Shown: positions 31,001 through 39,466 of the stretch, piece by piece
How the letters are laid out: each line of letters opens with the position of its first letter
Numbering within the stretch: the stretch's first letter is position 1
Source of the DNA: a virus
Direction: 5' to 3' (one strand)
IMG/VR virus record: IMGVR_UViG_3300047388_000191
Span: 1-43,338 of that record
Length of the DNA stretch: 43,338 nucleotides
Notes under the pieces: model-generated
What the model was told of the DNA's origin: nothing
What the model saw: the letters and a program-made list of their open reading frames with translations, nothing else
The model's database searches: none
Program-made: the position numbers and the translations under genes

Positions 31001-33292
31001 CTTGAACCCAGCGAAGTTACGCCCGCGGTTGTGGGACTGTTCAAGCTCTCTGATCTTGGCGACGGTCAAAGGCTCCTCGCCATCCTTGGCGGCGCCCTTC
31101 AGAATGGTGTCGTAGATATGGGGGAGCTGTTCGTCAAACCAGATGTTCTTGTCCTCAGCCTTCCAGAACTGGCCCATGATGTCATGGATCCCGGGGATCT
31201 CATGGGGCACCATCTTGCCGGATTCTTTGTCCAGGGTCTTGCCCATGGACTTGGTTTCCCTGGCCCCAAGAATCGCAAGGCGCTCCTGAATGTCCCGGGC
31301 AGACTGGTAGATGTTGGCGTCGTCAAATCCGAACTCAACACCGCTAGCCCTGAAGGATCCGTTTGCTCGTAGCGCCCCCAGGAAACCCTCAGACTTCTTT
31401 CTCATCAAGTCAGGGAGCAGAGATTCCTGAGCGGCAATCCGGTTGAATGTATTGTGGGTTCCTTGCCACTTGTGGCTGAACGTCGAGTTCATGAGGGCCC
31501 GAATCCTATTGGCGTCGGCTCCTTGCATGATCTCATCTATAGCCTTTTTGATCTCGGGCTCAGCGCGATAAGCCCCGTTTGCCACACCCAACAACTCGGC
31601 TACCGTACCCTCATTGCCGTCGGGAACCACCTTGAGGATTCCGTCAACGGCAGCTCTCTGAGTTGCAGCCCTCGGTGCCCACGTCTCCTCGGCAAGCTTC
31701 TTCAGGGCTGGCGAAGCGGCATCTGCCATGGTCCTGGGGTGGGCCAGTAACTTGGCCCCGGCTACGGCTGCCTTGACCGGCAGTATTGTCAACCTACTGG
31801 CAACCCCAGTAGTTTGCTTGGCGAGGTTCGCGGCCTTAGCTGCCGTCGATTCCCCGGCTAGGGCTAGGCCACCAGCCTCACCAGCGGCAACCCCCTCTCC
31901 ACCCATCCAAGACAGGGGATCGTCGGCAATTCCAGCGATCAGGTTGCCGAACATTCCGGCCGTTGGATGGTCCTTGACCCACTGATCGCCAAAAAGCCCT
32001 CCCATGAGGTCGTCATGGTGGGCGGTAACCCTCTTCCCAAGCTCCGAACTCTGGTCCAGAGAATCGAAGGGGTTCGTGGCCTTGCCGTGGGCGAGATCCT
32101 CGAACGTATACACGCCCGAAAGGACCACGTTATTGATGTGCTGGGTGTACCAGTTGAACGGAGAGAATCCTTGCGAGGCAGACAGTTGCTTCAAGGCGGG
32201 ATCAAGCATCTGCTTATCGGCTTCAGTGAGCTGGGGTTGAATCCTCTGCTCAACCTGTATGGCATCGGGGGAGTTGGCCTTGAACCAATCTCCAATAAAG
32301 TCTTCCTTCCCCGAAACCTTGGCGGCTAGCATGGACGGAAGCCCCAATAGCCCGGAGGCCATAGACCAAGCTGTCTGCTGAACTTCCTCTCCGGTTCCGG
32401 GGTTGGCGATGTCCTGGATAACCTGGGGTACATTCTCCGAACCGAATTGATCCACAAAGTCATGGATAGCATCGCGCTGACGGTCAGGCCCTTGGGTCAT
32501 CGTCCAGCCCTCAACAACCTGAGACTGGAACTGAGGGTCGTTCCGCTTCTGGTTTGCGAGGTCCGTGGCGTTGATTCCGGTATACCGTTGCAGGAAAAGG
32601 CTGGCCTGATTCTTGGCCGCCGGGTCCTTTCCGTAAAGGGCTACCGGCAAGGCCATGGAGGCGTAGAAACCCTGCATGGCCGTCTTGGTATCCGCATCCC
32701 AGCTCCCATCCACCGAATGATTTTGGGCCAGGAACCCACGGTCCTGAAGCATGGACTGCCACTTCTTGCCAGCGTCGGGCCCTGCGTTTTGAACCCCCTG
32801 GATATATCCGAAGTTAAACTGCGGGATCTCCCCAAACTTCTGCCAAGCCTGGTTGTCCTGGAGGTAAGAGTGCATCTGCTTCCAGTAGGTGTCCCAGTTG
32901 AAGTGGTCGAGAGTTGACCCTGGCTGTCCGGGTCCGTTGTGTGGACCAGCCGGGGCCTTACCCAAACCCTGAGGCTGGGACTGGGCGTAGGGGGCCAACT
33001 GTGGATCCGTAAACGACTGCGCCAGATCCGTCGTTGCACCAGCGGCAATTCCCTCGCTAACCAACTGCGGGTTGGGGCTCTGCCCGAGGTGGGTCATTCC
33101 AGCCGTGTAAAGCTGGCGAGCTGAAATCTCGGCGACCTTGGCCGCGTCGGGCACGAAAACATCAGGAGCCAACGGTGGCTGAGAGATGTTGACCATCGGA
33201 GTGCTGGTATCTCCCGTTGCCAGAGTTGGGTCGTTTTGAGACGACCCTACCGGGGGGTTGGAGGTTACCTGAGCGTTGGGATCACTTGCCAT
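28019..33292 (-). CDS. Giant internal virion/ejection protein, 1757 aa
   Basis: The largest gene, 12% of the window. Mostly helical and alanine-rich. Residues about 460-530 have hydrophobic Gly/Ala segments (EGVAAGEAGGLALAGESTAA; LILPVKAAV-like) that could enter a membrane; other such stretches lie near 960-1000. No lysozyme or transglycosylase motif is evident. Size, place after the portal and composition match the role of T7 gp16 or N4 vRNAP-type ejected proteins, but no polymerase motifs were seen. It could instead be a tape-measure protein. The long open frames on the opposite strand are compositional shadows. Confidence 0.6.
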   Translation of the reverse strand: MASDPNAQVTSNPPVGSSQNDPTLATGDTSTPMVNISQPPLAPDVFVPDAAKVAEISARQLYTAGMTHLGQSPNPQLVSEGIAAGATTDLAQSFTDPQLAPYAQSQPQGLGKAPAGPHNGPGQPGSTLDHFNWDTYWKQMHSYLQDNQAWQKFGEIPQFNFGYIQGVQNAGPDAGKKWQSMLQDRGFLAQNHSVDGSWDADTKTAMQGFYASMALPVALYGKDPAAKNQASLFLQRYTGINATDLANQKRNDPQFQSQVVEGWTMTQGPDRQRDAIHDFVDQFGSENVPQVIQDIANPGTGEEVQQTAWSMASGLLGLPSMLAAKVSGKEDFIGDWFKANSPDAIQVEQRIQPQLTEADKQMLDPALKQLSASQGFSPFNWYTQHINNVVLSGVYTFEDLAHGKATNPFDSLDQSSELGKRVTAHHDDLMGGLFGDQWVKDHPTAGMFGNLIAGIADDPLSWMGGEGVAAGEAGGLALAGESTAAKAANLAKQTTGVASRLTILPVKAAVAGAKLLAHPRTMADAASPALKKLAEETWAPRAATQRAAVDGILKVVPDGNEGTVAELLGVANGAYRAEPEIKKAIDEIMQGADANRIRALMNSTFSHKWQGTHNTFNRIAAQESLLPDLMRKKSEGFLGALRANGSFRASGVEFGFDDANIYQSARDIQERLAILGARETKSMGKTLDKESGKMVPHEIPGIHDIMGQFWKAEDKNIWFDEQLPHIYDTILKGAAKDGEEPLTVAKIRELEQSHNRGRNFAGFKNKGLHSALGGGVERPTYLLTPKGDVFNAKEESVYFAQGGHLVDAMGEISASLDDLISKSIRSVQSKNPKMTPEAAEAEAMKTYATEIDYEKGRLAELQKRVDDMRPGPAMTGQQANKAVAPFTAYGAVVAMHPHLSRLEDVQSALRLDAVTSAWKGLALMRPATSARMLFADDTMRTAAHLADNGAPIHGVMAAVGGTLKGLAAPLALMARGAENKLGRVAANKGVAKFGAVKDETGAVTYTDKAVKYLAAADEIVRDKLGGLNTLKLFRDSDGGNWVAMAPHMPGYTQGLIDTTKVMHNSPEIMAWAKAEAKYKGSGLKALQQAYKDKVGGTAEIIKKYEADVADYADKMNQYMLDFVREPGLLDMLASGKVDEAAVMKMVKNNNIAKRLPNVGARNSTAMAANSVVDAMAQGPGKLFHAISTPMISAARADNFMRLRVDYFNRIKKAHPEWAGQEDMMQRLADGDAAQWMQNSLYQGQRTIAGQVARNVFPFGGATTNMARFWMTEAKAHPWMWDPGTRALLGAEASGSAPSTNKTTGIGENVLSALGFSGSDGLNVDFSHATFLSSDGIASFVPGFGPIFAPLAAQADKNQLVHDVLREIPGLRDQMDTVDKGTTLIPSFIGTDVNALSEATTGRSIEGPLGLGVNSDQNDQAIDNKYKQLLTDYQNGKMDHAPTRDDAVKSLGRDQLAGGVLGAVAPINPTITDQRKAAITTATSQMRSATNPAAQAKVLADNPDVAPYLKYIDRNTTLAEKDALANDPATSWVVTYAQSNTETDDPSVAKPSNLTDYDTALSLGNLKVLGVDGLSAKITKSRNYSAGWAKYQTDVVDVENNFLAQNGVTKTSKAYRDFSKQVIEPVLQGIADNNPDWYGQFVASRSQPKDILGMELKTQPLRSLQTWEVIPQSAALETPKTQMWRQALVYRDWAAGKINQISSSHGSTADKDAIMKVLQADLAGLEKQNPQFGDELKLYEFNKWQDVVNEQVQAKNGY

Positions 33293-33686
33293 GGTTTCGG
33301 AGGTTGGCGTTCCGATTGGCCATGTCCGCGAAGTGCTGCAAGTACGGGTGGTCCCCTGCCGCCGCCCAAGTGTTCAGTCGAGCCCTCCAGGGCTCCCCCT
33401 GTTCAAGATTGGGGTGGTCAGAAATATCTGGGCCAGACTGCTTTGGGCCCGGATTGGGCGGCGGCTGAGTGGGGTTCGTTGGCGGAGCCTGGCCTGGGGG
33501 CGGACCCTGGGGTCCCGCTTGAGGGCCGCCAGCACCAGGCTCCTGGGATCCAGCATACGCCGCTGGGTTCGTTGACTTCAAAGAGTTGGCATCTGTCTGT
33601 GCTTGACCAACGGCCCCGAACGCCATGGATGCGTTCGGACCCTCGGCGTCAGCAGCCCCTTCTGGGGAAATTGTCTGTGGTGCCAT
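33282..33686 (-). CDS. Proline/glycine-rich protein, 134 aa
   Basis: ATG 33686 shares a base with the preceding TAA. Residues 45-95 are disordered Gly-Pro-Gln (PQAGPQGPPPGQAPPTNPTQ). The end is helical (EPWRARLNTWAAAGDHPYLQ) with HFADMANRNANLRNHGK. It may link the portal to internal proteins. No family recognised. Confidence 0.55.
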   Translation of the reverse strand: MAPQTISPEGAADAEGPNASMAFGAVGQAQTDANSLKSTNPAAYAGSQEPGAGGPQAGPQGPPPGQAPPTNPTQPPPNPGPKQSGPDISDHPNLEQGEPWRARLNTWAAAGDHPYLQHFADMANRNANLRNHGK

Positions 33687-33820
33687 TATCCTCGGCTCCG
33701 CTTCTTCTTACGCTTCGATCGGAACTTATTCACCGTGGCGAAGGCAACGACGTCCGAAGCTCCAGAATCCTTGATGTGATTGACCATGCGCTCATCCTTG
33801 GCGCTCCACCCCTTAGGCAT
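33686..33820 (-). CDS. Small basic protein, 44 aa
   Basis: The ATG has AAGGA five bases upstream and overlaps the portal 3' end by eight bases. The start PKGWSAKDERMVNHIKDS resembles short proteins (W..K.ER...HIK.S..A..TVNK.R) found in phages and plasmids; here the end is a cationic tail, FRSKRKKKRSRG. It is too short to be sure of homology. The tail recalls the other basic micro-proteins in the late block. Confidence 0.6.
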   Translation of the reverse strand: MPKGWSAKDERMVNHIKDSGASDVVAFATVNKFRSKRKKKRSRG

Positions 33821-35789
33821 TCTTGTCCTTGGGCTTCACTTGAACAACGATCTTCTTGCCGTTGGCAATGGGCTTGATGAGCTGCTTGATACGGCTGCTG
33901 TCCTTCCAATTGGACAGGACAACAATGATGGAATCCTGAAGCTCGTAAGCATCCCCGGCCAGCTCGATCTGGTTCTGGTCTGCGATCTTCTGGATCTCAA
34001 CCCCAATTGGAGTGACAACGGGAGCTACTCCCGCTCCTTGTTGCGTAGGCGGTGTTTCCACGGGAGGAAAGTCTGGGCCTTGAGGCGCAGCGCCCGGGGC
34101 GCCAGCCTCAGCAGGGGCTGGCTGAGTGGGCCCACCGGGACTGCCTCCAGCGCCAAGGGAGATACCTTGGTCACTAGGAGCCGCAATCGCACCCTGTTGC
34201 TGCTCAGGCCCTCCAGCTCCAGGAGGTCCCCCGGCTGGAGGCCCCTGAGCACTCTGTTGCTGAGCCATCTTGGCCGCCGCTTCTGCCTCGGCGCGCTTGA
34301 TCTCTTGATCTGCATTTCGGATTCCAGCCTGTTCGGCCACAAATCCCTTGCCAACCACTTCAGCACCTTGTAGCTGCAAAGCAACAACAACACGTTCATG
34401 GCGTGTTGAGCCAGCGAATGCGTCCCAATCAACGGTATTCCTCCACCAGCCGCCAAATGACGAACCCGTCATGGCCATCTTCTTGTTGCCGTCCTTGCCC
34501 TTCGTGGGAACCTCGATTTCGAAATTCTTGAACTCATCCAACTTGTTGTAGGCCAGCATGATCTTGGCGTTGAGGGAAATGATGTGCTGGCCGATTACGT
34601 CCTGCTGCGAGGCCAAACGGCCTTCCATCGGGCCCTGAACCGCATGAACCGCCCGACTGGAGGTGTTGGAGTGGTTGATGGACGATTCCGTCCGTACAGG
34701 CGCCGAGCCAACCATCTGCTCAATTGAGGAAAGCATCTGTCCACAAAGCTCCACCCCAGCACCAGCGTTAGCGGCAGGTTGAAGCTGGCCGATCGAACCT
34801 GTTGGTCCCATAGGAACGACTGCGCCAGGGCCAGTAGGAAGACGATCGGGAAAAGCTTGGACGTCCTTGATCCATGTAACCGGGTAAACACTCTGAATGA
34901 GCGCATCGTTGGTAACCGTCCTCATGATCTGATACTCGGCGTGAGCATCGAGGATACCCTCAATGTCGCTCTGGGCAAGCCTGCCGTTTTCTGAATTCTT
35001 GATCCACTGAGCTGGGCAGAATCCCAGGTTGTGGTCGTACTTCGACACCATCGTTTCCCCAACTACAGTGACGCGGGACTTGCGGGTATAGACGTGGTAG
35101 ACCATGACAGTCTCTTTGGTTTCGTCGCTGGCAACTGCGGTGGGCCACTTGGCCCGAGCCCGCTTCACCGGAAGCTCTTCAACGAGAATCAAGTCCTCCA
35201 GCTCTCCCATGTCCACTCCGGTGCGGAACAAGGGGAGGGCCAGTCCTGGATGAGACACAGTGAGATAGATCCCCGGGGGCTTCATGCCGCCTTCGTAACG
35301 ATCGTCGTCCTTCTTCACGCTGCCCTTGGGGGGCATGAGAAAGTCCATAGTGATCGGCGCGTCACCCAGGGCTGAGAGGTAGAATGCCGCCCGCTTGAAC
35401 TGGGTGGTCATCCTGCTGTTGTCCCAGACCCATTGCAGCAACCGGGTGCGATCATTGGCAGTTTGGAAGTCTGCTTCCTCGGCCCCCTCGGGGTCAACGG
35501 TCATGAGGGGTAGGTTCCCCTTGATCGAAACGAAGTCGTTGACGAACGACTTTATCAGGGAGCCGCCAGCCCGGGCCCGAGGCCCAAGCTCATTCCGCAT
35601 GGTGTCAGCTTGGGTGTCCTGGAGGGCTGGCCTTCCGTCGTTGAACGTGGCCCTGAATCCCTCGGATCCGTAATCGTTGAAGTAAGCATCTGAACCATTC
35701 TTGTACTGCTGGAAGCGATTCGCAGTTTCCTGGTCAGACTGGCGATCTTCCGCCTCTTCGATGATCCCCTGGACGGTTAGGTCTTCCAC
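33813..35789 (-). CDS. Portal protein, 658 aa
   Basis: Placed right after the terminase and of portal length. The first 480 residues hold a mixed fold (NRFQQYKNGSDAYFNDYGSE at the start, LIKSFVNDFVSIKGNLP, and NHSNTSSRAVHAVQGPMEGR near residue 385). The last 150 are disordered and Pro/Gly/Gln-rich. It should form the dodecameric DNA gate. GTG 35789 follows GGGGG; the start overlaps the terminase 3' end. The identification rests on position, length and general pattern. Confidence 0.75.
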   Translation of the reverse strand: MEDLTVQGIIEEAEDRQSDQETANRFQQYKNGSDAYFNDYGSEGFRATFNDGRPALQDTQADTMRNELGPRARAGGSLIKSFVNDFVSIKGNLPLMTVDPEGAEEADFQTANDRTRLLQWVWDNSRMTTQFKRAAFYLSALGDAPITMDFLMPPKGSVKKDDDRYEGGMKPPGIYLTVSHPGLALPLFRTGVDMGELEDLILVEELPVKRARAKWPTAVASDETKETVMVYHVYTRKSRVTVVGETMVSKYDHNLGFCPAQWIKNSENGRLAQSDIEGILDAHAEYQIMRTVTNDALIQSVYPVTWIKDVQAFPDRLPTGPGAVVPMGPTGSIGQLQPAANAGAGVELCGQMLSSIEQMVGSAPVRTESSINHSNTSSRAVHAVQGPMEGRLASQQDVIGQHIISLNAKIMLAYNKLDEFKNFEIEVPTKGKDGNKKMAMTGSSFGGWWRNTVDWDAFAGSTRHERVVVALQLQGAEVVGKGFVAEQAGIRNADQEIKRAEAEAAAKMAQQQSAQGPPAGGPPGAGGPEQQQGAIAAPSDQGISLGAGGSPGGPTQPAPAEAGAPGAAPQGPDFPPVETPPTQQGAGVAPVVTPIGVEIQKIADQNQIELAGDAYELQDSIIVVLSNWKDSSRIKQLIKPIANGKKIVVQVKPKDKNA

Positions 35790-37630
35790 GGTGAACCCCC
35801 AGACGCGGCCTGCTTGAATGGTCGAAGGTCAATTGAGCCCCCAAGTCCGCGATTCGAGATGTATTTGGGGACCGGAGAGGTCTGAACATCGGCAGTTCGG
35901 AACTTGTGCAGCAAATCATACTGCCTTTTGCCCGTCCACGCAGCCATCACTAGGTCAGTGTACTCCCCTCGGGGCCAATCTATGAACTCCGAAGTAAGGG
36001 CCTTTATCATATCGGGGGGTGCGCTCCCTCCGTGCATGATGACCTTGCCGTTCCTGAACAGGGGGTCAAACATCTCCACGCCCGAGGCGGGGTCCCGCTT
36101 GTTGTCCCCTGTGGTCATGCAGATTGTCCTCACAGAAGAGTAGGAGGCGTTGAGCTGCTCCCCGTATGCGGTCTGGGTCGCGTTATCTTCAATGGCAATG
36201 GGACACTGGTAGTGAAGTCCGAGCTGTGCAAGCTCTCCGATCTGAGTTGGAAATGTCTTACCTTGCCATCTTCCCCAACATACGAAATGAATGTACTCAC
36301 CAGAAAAGGCAAGTACCACGAATGCAGGGTACTTCGTCCATCTTGTCCGCTTTCCAGACGCAGGATCGAAGCCGATGATGAGGGGCATTCCAGCGGGGGC
36401 CTGTCCCCACATCCATTCAATTTTGACGGCATCCTTGACGGTGTCTTCATCAAACCCAAAGGTACCATCGTCGCCTCCTGGCATGTTCCGAAGGCGCATC
36501 TTGAAGGCCCGGTCCCCCATCTCGTCCTTGAGCTGCATGATGTACTCGTGGGGCCGCTTCTCTGGCCAGATGACCACCCCCTCCTGTTCGGCGCCCTTGT
36601 ATGGGAACACGTCAATACGGATCACCTTGCGGTCTGACTTCCCTCTCCACTCCCTCTGGAGACGGGCGTTGACGTCCTGCTTGTCGAAGATAGTCCCAAC
36701 CACCCCTAGGGTCCCCCATTTGGTCCCATATCGGCTGTTCCAAATGCCGGTTTTGGGCCTCACCTCGCGCATGGTGATGGCCCCTGACTTGACGTAGTTG
36801 TGCATCCGGTCCTGTTCCTTGACCGATTCATCGTTCTCGTCGTTGACAAGGTCGTCGAAGATGATCCTGTCTCCTCGAATACCTGTTCGTCCCTTCGCCC
36901 AGGTCGTAGCCCGGAACGAAGGGTTGGGGCCTAGGTGCTCACGTCCAGAGATATTGAAGCCGTCAGTTGACCATACCTTGGCAGAGGCAGACCCCCTTCC
37001 CGGCTTAGAGATACCCGGAAAGAGGAGATGAAGCCGTTCGTTGGATTCCACAATATCCATGAGAGTCCGGGTCCAGTTTGTGGCGAAGTCGTCACTCTCG
37101 TAGACACGGATCTGGGTGCATTCAAGGTTCTCACTCCAGTCGATAAACGGGACCAACCCCGAGGCCAATGCGCTCTTGCCGTGAAGGAACGGGAGCAGGG
37201 CCAGCACCATGCCGGTCTGCCGAAGATGGTTGACCATGCGGACATGGAAGTCCTTGAGGACGATCCTCTCGTTATTGTTGTCCCGCCAGTCGGTCCATTG
37301 AACCCACCCCCTCGGACCCGAGGCCAGCGCCCAATGCTGGGCCTTCTCCCGATTGAAGGCGATCAACTTCTTGATCTCTTCTTCCCAGCCGTCAGGGTCT
37401 ACCCCCCATCTCGCCTGGGCCATGCCGACAAGTTCGGCGCACGCTCCGTACCAATCGTCACAGAAAGCCATCTGATGAGATGGACGGAATCCTTGGAGGA
37501 TGTGGCTTCGAACTCGCGAGAGCGTAGTCCCCGGTTCCAGGTCGAGAATAGGGAAACCCCACCAAGGTACAGAGCTATCAGGGATAGCGTTTCTAACCAG
37601 CGGGTGAATCGTTCCATCCTCAAGATTCAC
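35777..37630 (-). CDS. Terminase large subunit, 617 aa
   Basis: ATPase: Walker A-like LPFLHGKSALA (146-156) and Walker B RIIFDDL (255-261). Nuclease: D422 in LIIGFDPASG, E481 in IAIEDNATQ and an Asp near 575 (EYTDLVMAAW), the RNase H-type triad. It cuts and pumps DNA into the head. The Walker A is atypical, lacking the classic glycines (GxxxxGKS reduced to FLHGKS), but variant P-loops occur in terminases. No obvious small subunit sits next to it; the 93 aa zinc protein upstream is a weak candidate. Confidence 0.85.
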   Translation of the reverse strand: MNLEDGTIHPLVRNAIPDSSVPWWGFPILDLEPGTTLSRVRSHILQGFRPSHQMAFCDDWYGACAELVGMAQARWGVDPDGWEEEIKKLIAFNREKAQHWALASGPRGWVQWTDWRDNNNERIVLKDFHVRMVNHLRQTGMVLALLPFLHGKSALASGLVPFIDWSENLECTQIRVYESDDFATNWTRTLMDIVESNERLHLLFPGISKPGRGSASAKVWSTDGFNISGREHLGPNPSFRATTWAKGRTGIRGDRIIFDDLVNDENDESVKEQDRMHNYVKSGAITMREVRPKTGIWNSRYGTKWGTLGVVGTIFDKQDVNARLQREWRGKSDRKVIRIDVFPYKGAEQEGVVIWPEKRPHEYIMQLKDEMGDRAFKMRLRNMPGGDDGTFGFDEDTVKDAVKIEWMWGQAPAGMPLIIGFDPASGKRTRWTKYPAFVVLAFSGEYIHFVCWGRWQGKTFPTQIGELAQLGLHYQCPIAIEDNATQTAYGEQLNASYSSVRTICMTTGDNKRDPASGVEMFDPLFRNGKVIMHGGSAPPDMIKALTSEFIDWPRGEYTDLVMAAWTGKRQYDLLHKFRTADVQTSPVPKYISNRGLGGSIDLRPFKQAASGGSPWKT

Positions 37631-37908
37631 AGCCCTGCCCGTCGCTTAGCTATAGCCTCTATGGCCCCCAGGTGTTCTTCGTCCATGGGGTCAAAGATCA
37701 ACGACCGGCACTTCTCGACGGAGGACTTTTGGTTGGAGTTGATAGCATCAATCATCAACACCCCACACCCTGGACAACACAGAAAGTAATGGAGGCTGGT
37801 CTTCCGGTTCAACGAGAACTTGATGGTGGACGAACTCCCGCAACGGGTACACTCCACCCCCACCTTGCCGTCCACAGACTGCGTGATCCCCTCGACCCAC
37901 TCAGCCAC
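37627..37908 (-). CDS. Zinc-ribbon protein, 93 aa
   Basis: GTG 37908 overlaps the preceding TGA (GTGGCTGA). The frame runs further up to 37965, but that would overlap the previous gene by 65 bases. Four cysteines, CTRC and CPGC, 26 residues apart, form a zinc ribbon (GVECTRCGSSSTIKF; FLCCPGCGVLM). Its stop overlaps the terminase start by four bases. It might replace a terminase small subunit or regulate late genes; both are guesses. Confidence 0.6.
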   Translation of the reverse strand: MAEWVEGITQSVDGKVGVECTRCGSSSTIKFSLNRKTSLHYFLCCPGCGVLMIDAINSNQKSSVEKCRSLIFDPMDEEHLGAIEAIAKRRAGL

Positions 37909-38185
37909 CCGTGGCCACCCAGTCGGGATCGTCGTACACAACCAAGGCGATTCTCCTCTGGTCACTGAGCGTAGCGATGTCGATGCCCCTCACCGAACAA
38001 AGGTTCTGGGCGAACAACCTACCCCGAAGCGTTAGCGATACCGTCACCCCTCCCCCCTCCAGCGGGGTCACGGCAACGTAGTGGTGGCGATGGAGGGCGT
38101 CGTACCGTTGGCAATTCCGCTTGTCAACATCGTCGGCATCCTTGCCGTTCTTCCAGGCTACGGGGCCAGATTCAAACTCGGCCAC
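37901..38185 (-). CDS. Hypothetical protein, 94 aa
   Basis: GTG 38185 lies four bases after the holin candidate's stop. The sequence has DALHRHHYVAVTPLEGGGVT and a strand-rich VSLTLRGRLFAQN, ending DDPDWVATGG. Function unknown. It separates lysis and packaging genes. Confidence 0.55.
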   Translation of the reverse strand: MAEFESGPVAWKNGKDADDVDKRNCQRYDALHRHHYVAVTPLEGGGVTVSLTLRGRLFAQNLCSVRGIDIATLSDQRRIALVVYDDPDWVATGG

Positions 38186-38189
38186 GGGG

Positions 38190-38537
38190 TCATGGCCCTG
38201 TCGGACTAGGGGCTGCTGACGCTGCGGTCTTGAGATCGGTCCTTGAGTTCGCGTAGTTTGTAGTGACCCACCCGATCACGGCGGAGACTACGACGGGGAC
38301 AGCGGTCGAGATTTCGGACGTGGGGTGAAGCACCCCACTGGCTGATAAAGCCACAAACAACGCTAATCCCGCGCTCAGAAACGTGCATACAGCCCTCGCA
38401 AGCCTATACTCCGACGTTTGATTCCCTGGGGTAATTGTAACGGCAGCCGGGGCGTCGGCGGGGGCAACAACAGGAGCATCACCCTGGGTTGGATGGAACG
38501 AACCGGGAAGGTCTGCGGGAACGACAAGGTCTGTCAT
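38190..38537 (-). CDS. Holin candidate, 115 aa
   Basis: Two hydrophobic segments (about 47-69, ARAVCTFLSAGLALFVALSA; and 75-94, ISTAVPVVVSAVIGWVTTNY) follow a Pro/Ala-rich N-terminus. A polar, basic-neutral end (NSRTDLKTAASAAPSPTGP) closes it. Two membrane spans beside a lysin gene is the usual basis for calling a class II holin. The ATG overlaps the lysin stop (ATGA). Confidence 0.65.
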   Translation of the reverse strand: MTDLVVPADLPGSFHPTQGDAPVVAPADAPAAVTITPGNQTSEYRLARAVCTFLSAGLALFVALSASGVLHPTSEISTAVPVVVSAVIGWVTTNYANSRTDLKTAASAAPSPTGP

Positions 38538-39328
38538 GATGCCAACTTTTGGCCAATGGCCCTAATCAACGAGTTTACGTCAAGGGTAGCAATGTCCCTT
38601 GCTTCAAGCGCCGTCACCCGGTCACCCAGCAGGATTCCCCCTCCTTTGAGGAAGTCCGTCTTCAGCCCCTGGAGAACCTCCAGCACGTTGCTGCCGTCGT
38701 CTCGGATCTGGCTGGCGTACGTCTCCACGACAGGGAGGCTCTCTGGCCACTTACCAAAGGTTCCAGTGCGGAACACGTCGATCAGTCCGTCCTTGAGGTT
38801 CTGGTCCCAAGTCATGTCTTCTCCAGGTAGAACGATCTGACGGTCCTTTGGCATGACGCCGTCAATGAGGATGAAGACCTTCAGGTCACTAGCATACAGC
38901 GCCAAGGTTGACGTGGCCTCATTCAGCCCCGTCCAGGGGTTCATGTCGTGTACTACAGTATCCCAGCCGTACGCCACCCTCCAGTGGGCTATGTCGGACG
39001 ATCCGACAGGTACTGGCTGAGCCCCGAGGTTGCACTGATGGAGAAAAATGATCTCCTTTCCGGCGTCCAGGTTCTTCAACGACTGTGTCAACGGTAGTCC
39101 ATATGGCCCCTTGGCTGGCACCCCAAGCGCCTGTAGCGCCGCCACAAGACCGTAGCCTGTCGTTCCGCCCGGGATTCTCAGGTTGACGGGTACGGCCGCT
39201 TGGATTGCGGGCGGAAATACGGACTGGGATAGCCAGTCAGACGCCACTGAGGAACCGGCAGCCTGCCCGCACCAGTCGTTGTAGTACTGTCTCTCGCCAA
39301 CTTGGGTGGGTGGTGCCAGTAGGACCAT
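38534..39328 (-). CDS. C39-like cysteine-peptidase endolysin, 264 aa
   Basis: The N-terminal domain has QYYNDWCGQAAGSSV (C20), then SSDIAHWRVAYGWD (H115) and HDMNPWTG (D128). This is the Cys-His-Asp/Asn order of papain-fold C39-type peptidases, some of which are phage lysins cutting peptidoglycan cross-bridges. The rest (residues 150-264) is helical and may bind the wall or form an oligomer. It pairs with the holin candidate downstream. The frame continues upstream into the tRNA gene, so ATG 39328 is the reasonable start. Confidence 0.7.
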   Translation of the reverse strand: MVLLAPPTQVGERQYYNDWCGQAAGSSVASDWLSQSVFPPAIQAAVPVNLRIPGGTTGYGLVAALQALGVPAKGPYGLPLTQSLKNLDAGKEIIFLHQCNLGAQPVPVGSSDIAHWRVAYGWDTVVHDMNPWTGLNEATSTLALYASDLKVFILIDGVMPKDRQIVLPGEDMTWDQNLKDGLIDVFRTGTFGKWPESLPVVETYASQIRDDGSNVLEVLQGLKTDFLKGGGILLGDRVTALEARDIATLDVNSLIRAIGQKLAS

Positions 39329-39356
39329 GAGTGCATCGTACCCCAACAAAGGTGGA

Positions 39357-39431
39357 TGGTTGCGGACCATGGAATCGAACCATGTATATCCGGGTTATGG
39401 GCCCGGTGACGCGCCATTTGTCTTGCCCGCC
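39357..39431 (-). tRNA. tRNA-Met (CAT), initiator type, CCA encoded
   Basis: It folds as a 75-base tRNA. The acceptor stem has six pairs (one G-T) and a 1-72 G-A mismatch; the D stem is GAC/GTC with GG in the loop; the anticodon stem is CCGGG/CCCGG with loop CCCATAA; the T arm is CATGG/CCATG with loop TTCGATT; the discriminator is A, followed by CCA. Three initiator marks are present: no pair at 1-72, A11-T24 in the D stem, and G29-31/C39-41. Position 33 is C, where T is nearly universal. It lies 28 bases upstream of the lysin start. Confidence 0.85.
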
Positions 39432-39466
39432 GTTGTAGTTTGCCATACCCCGGGTGTTTGTTGCTG

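Noticed and set aside
29465-31372. 635-codon open frame on the plus strand
   Set aside because: It lies wholly opposite the 1757 aa late gene, has no ribosome site or neighbour coupling, and its product has no ordered motifs. It is a codon-bias shadow.
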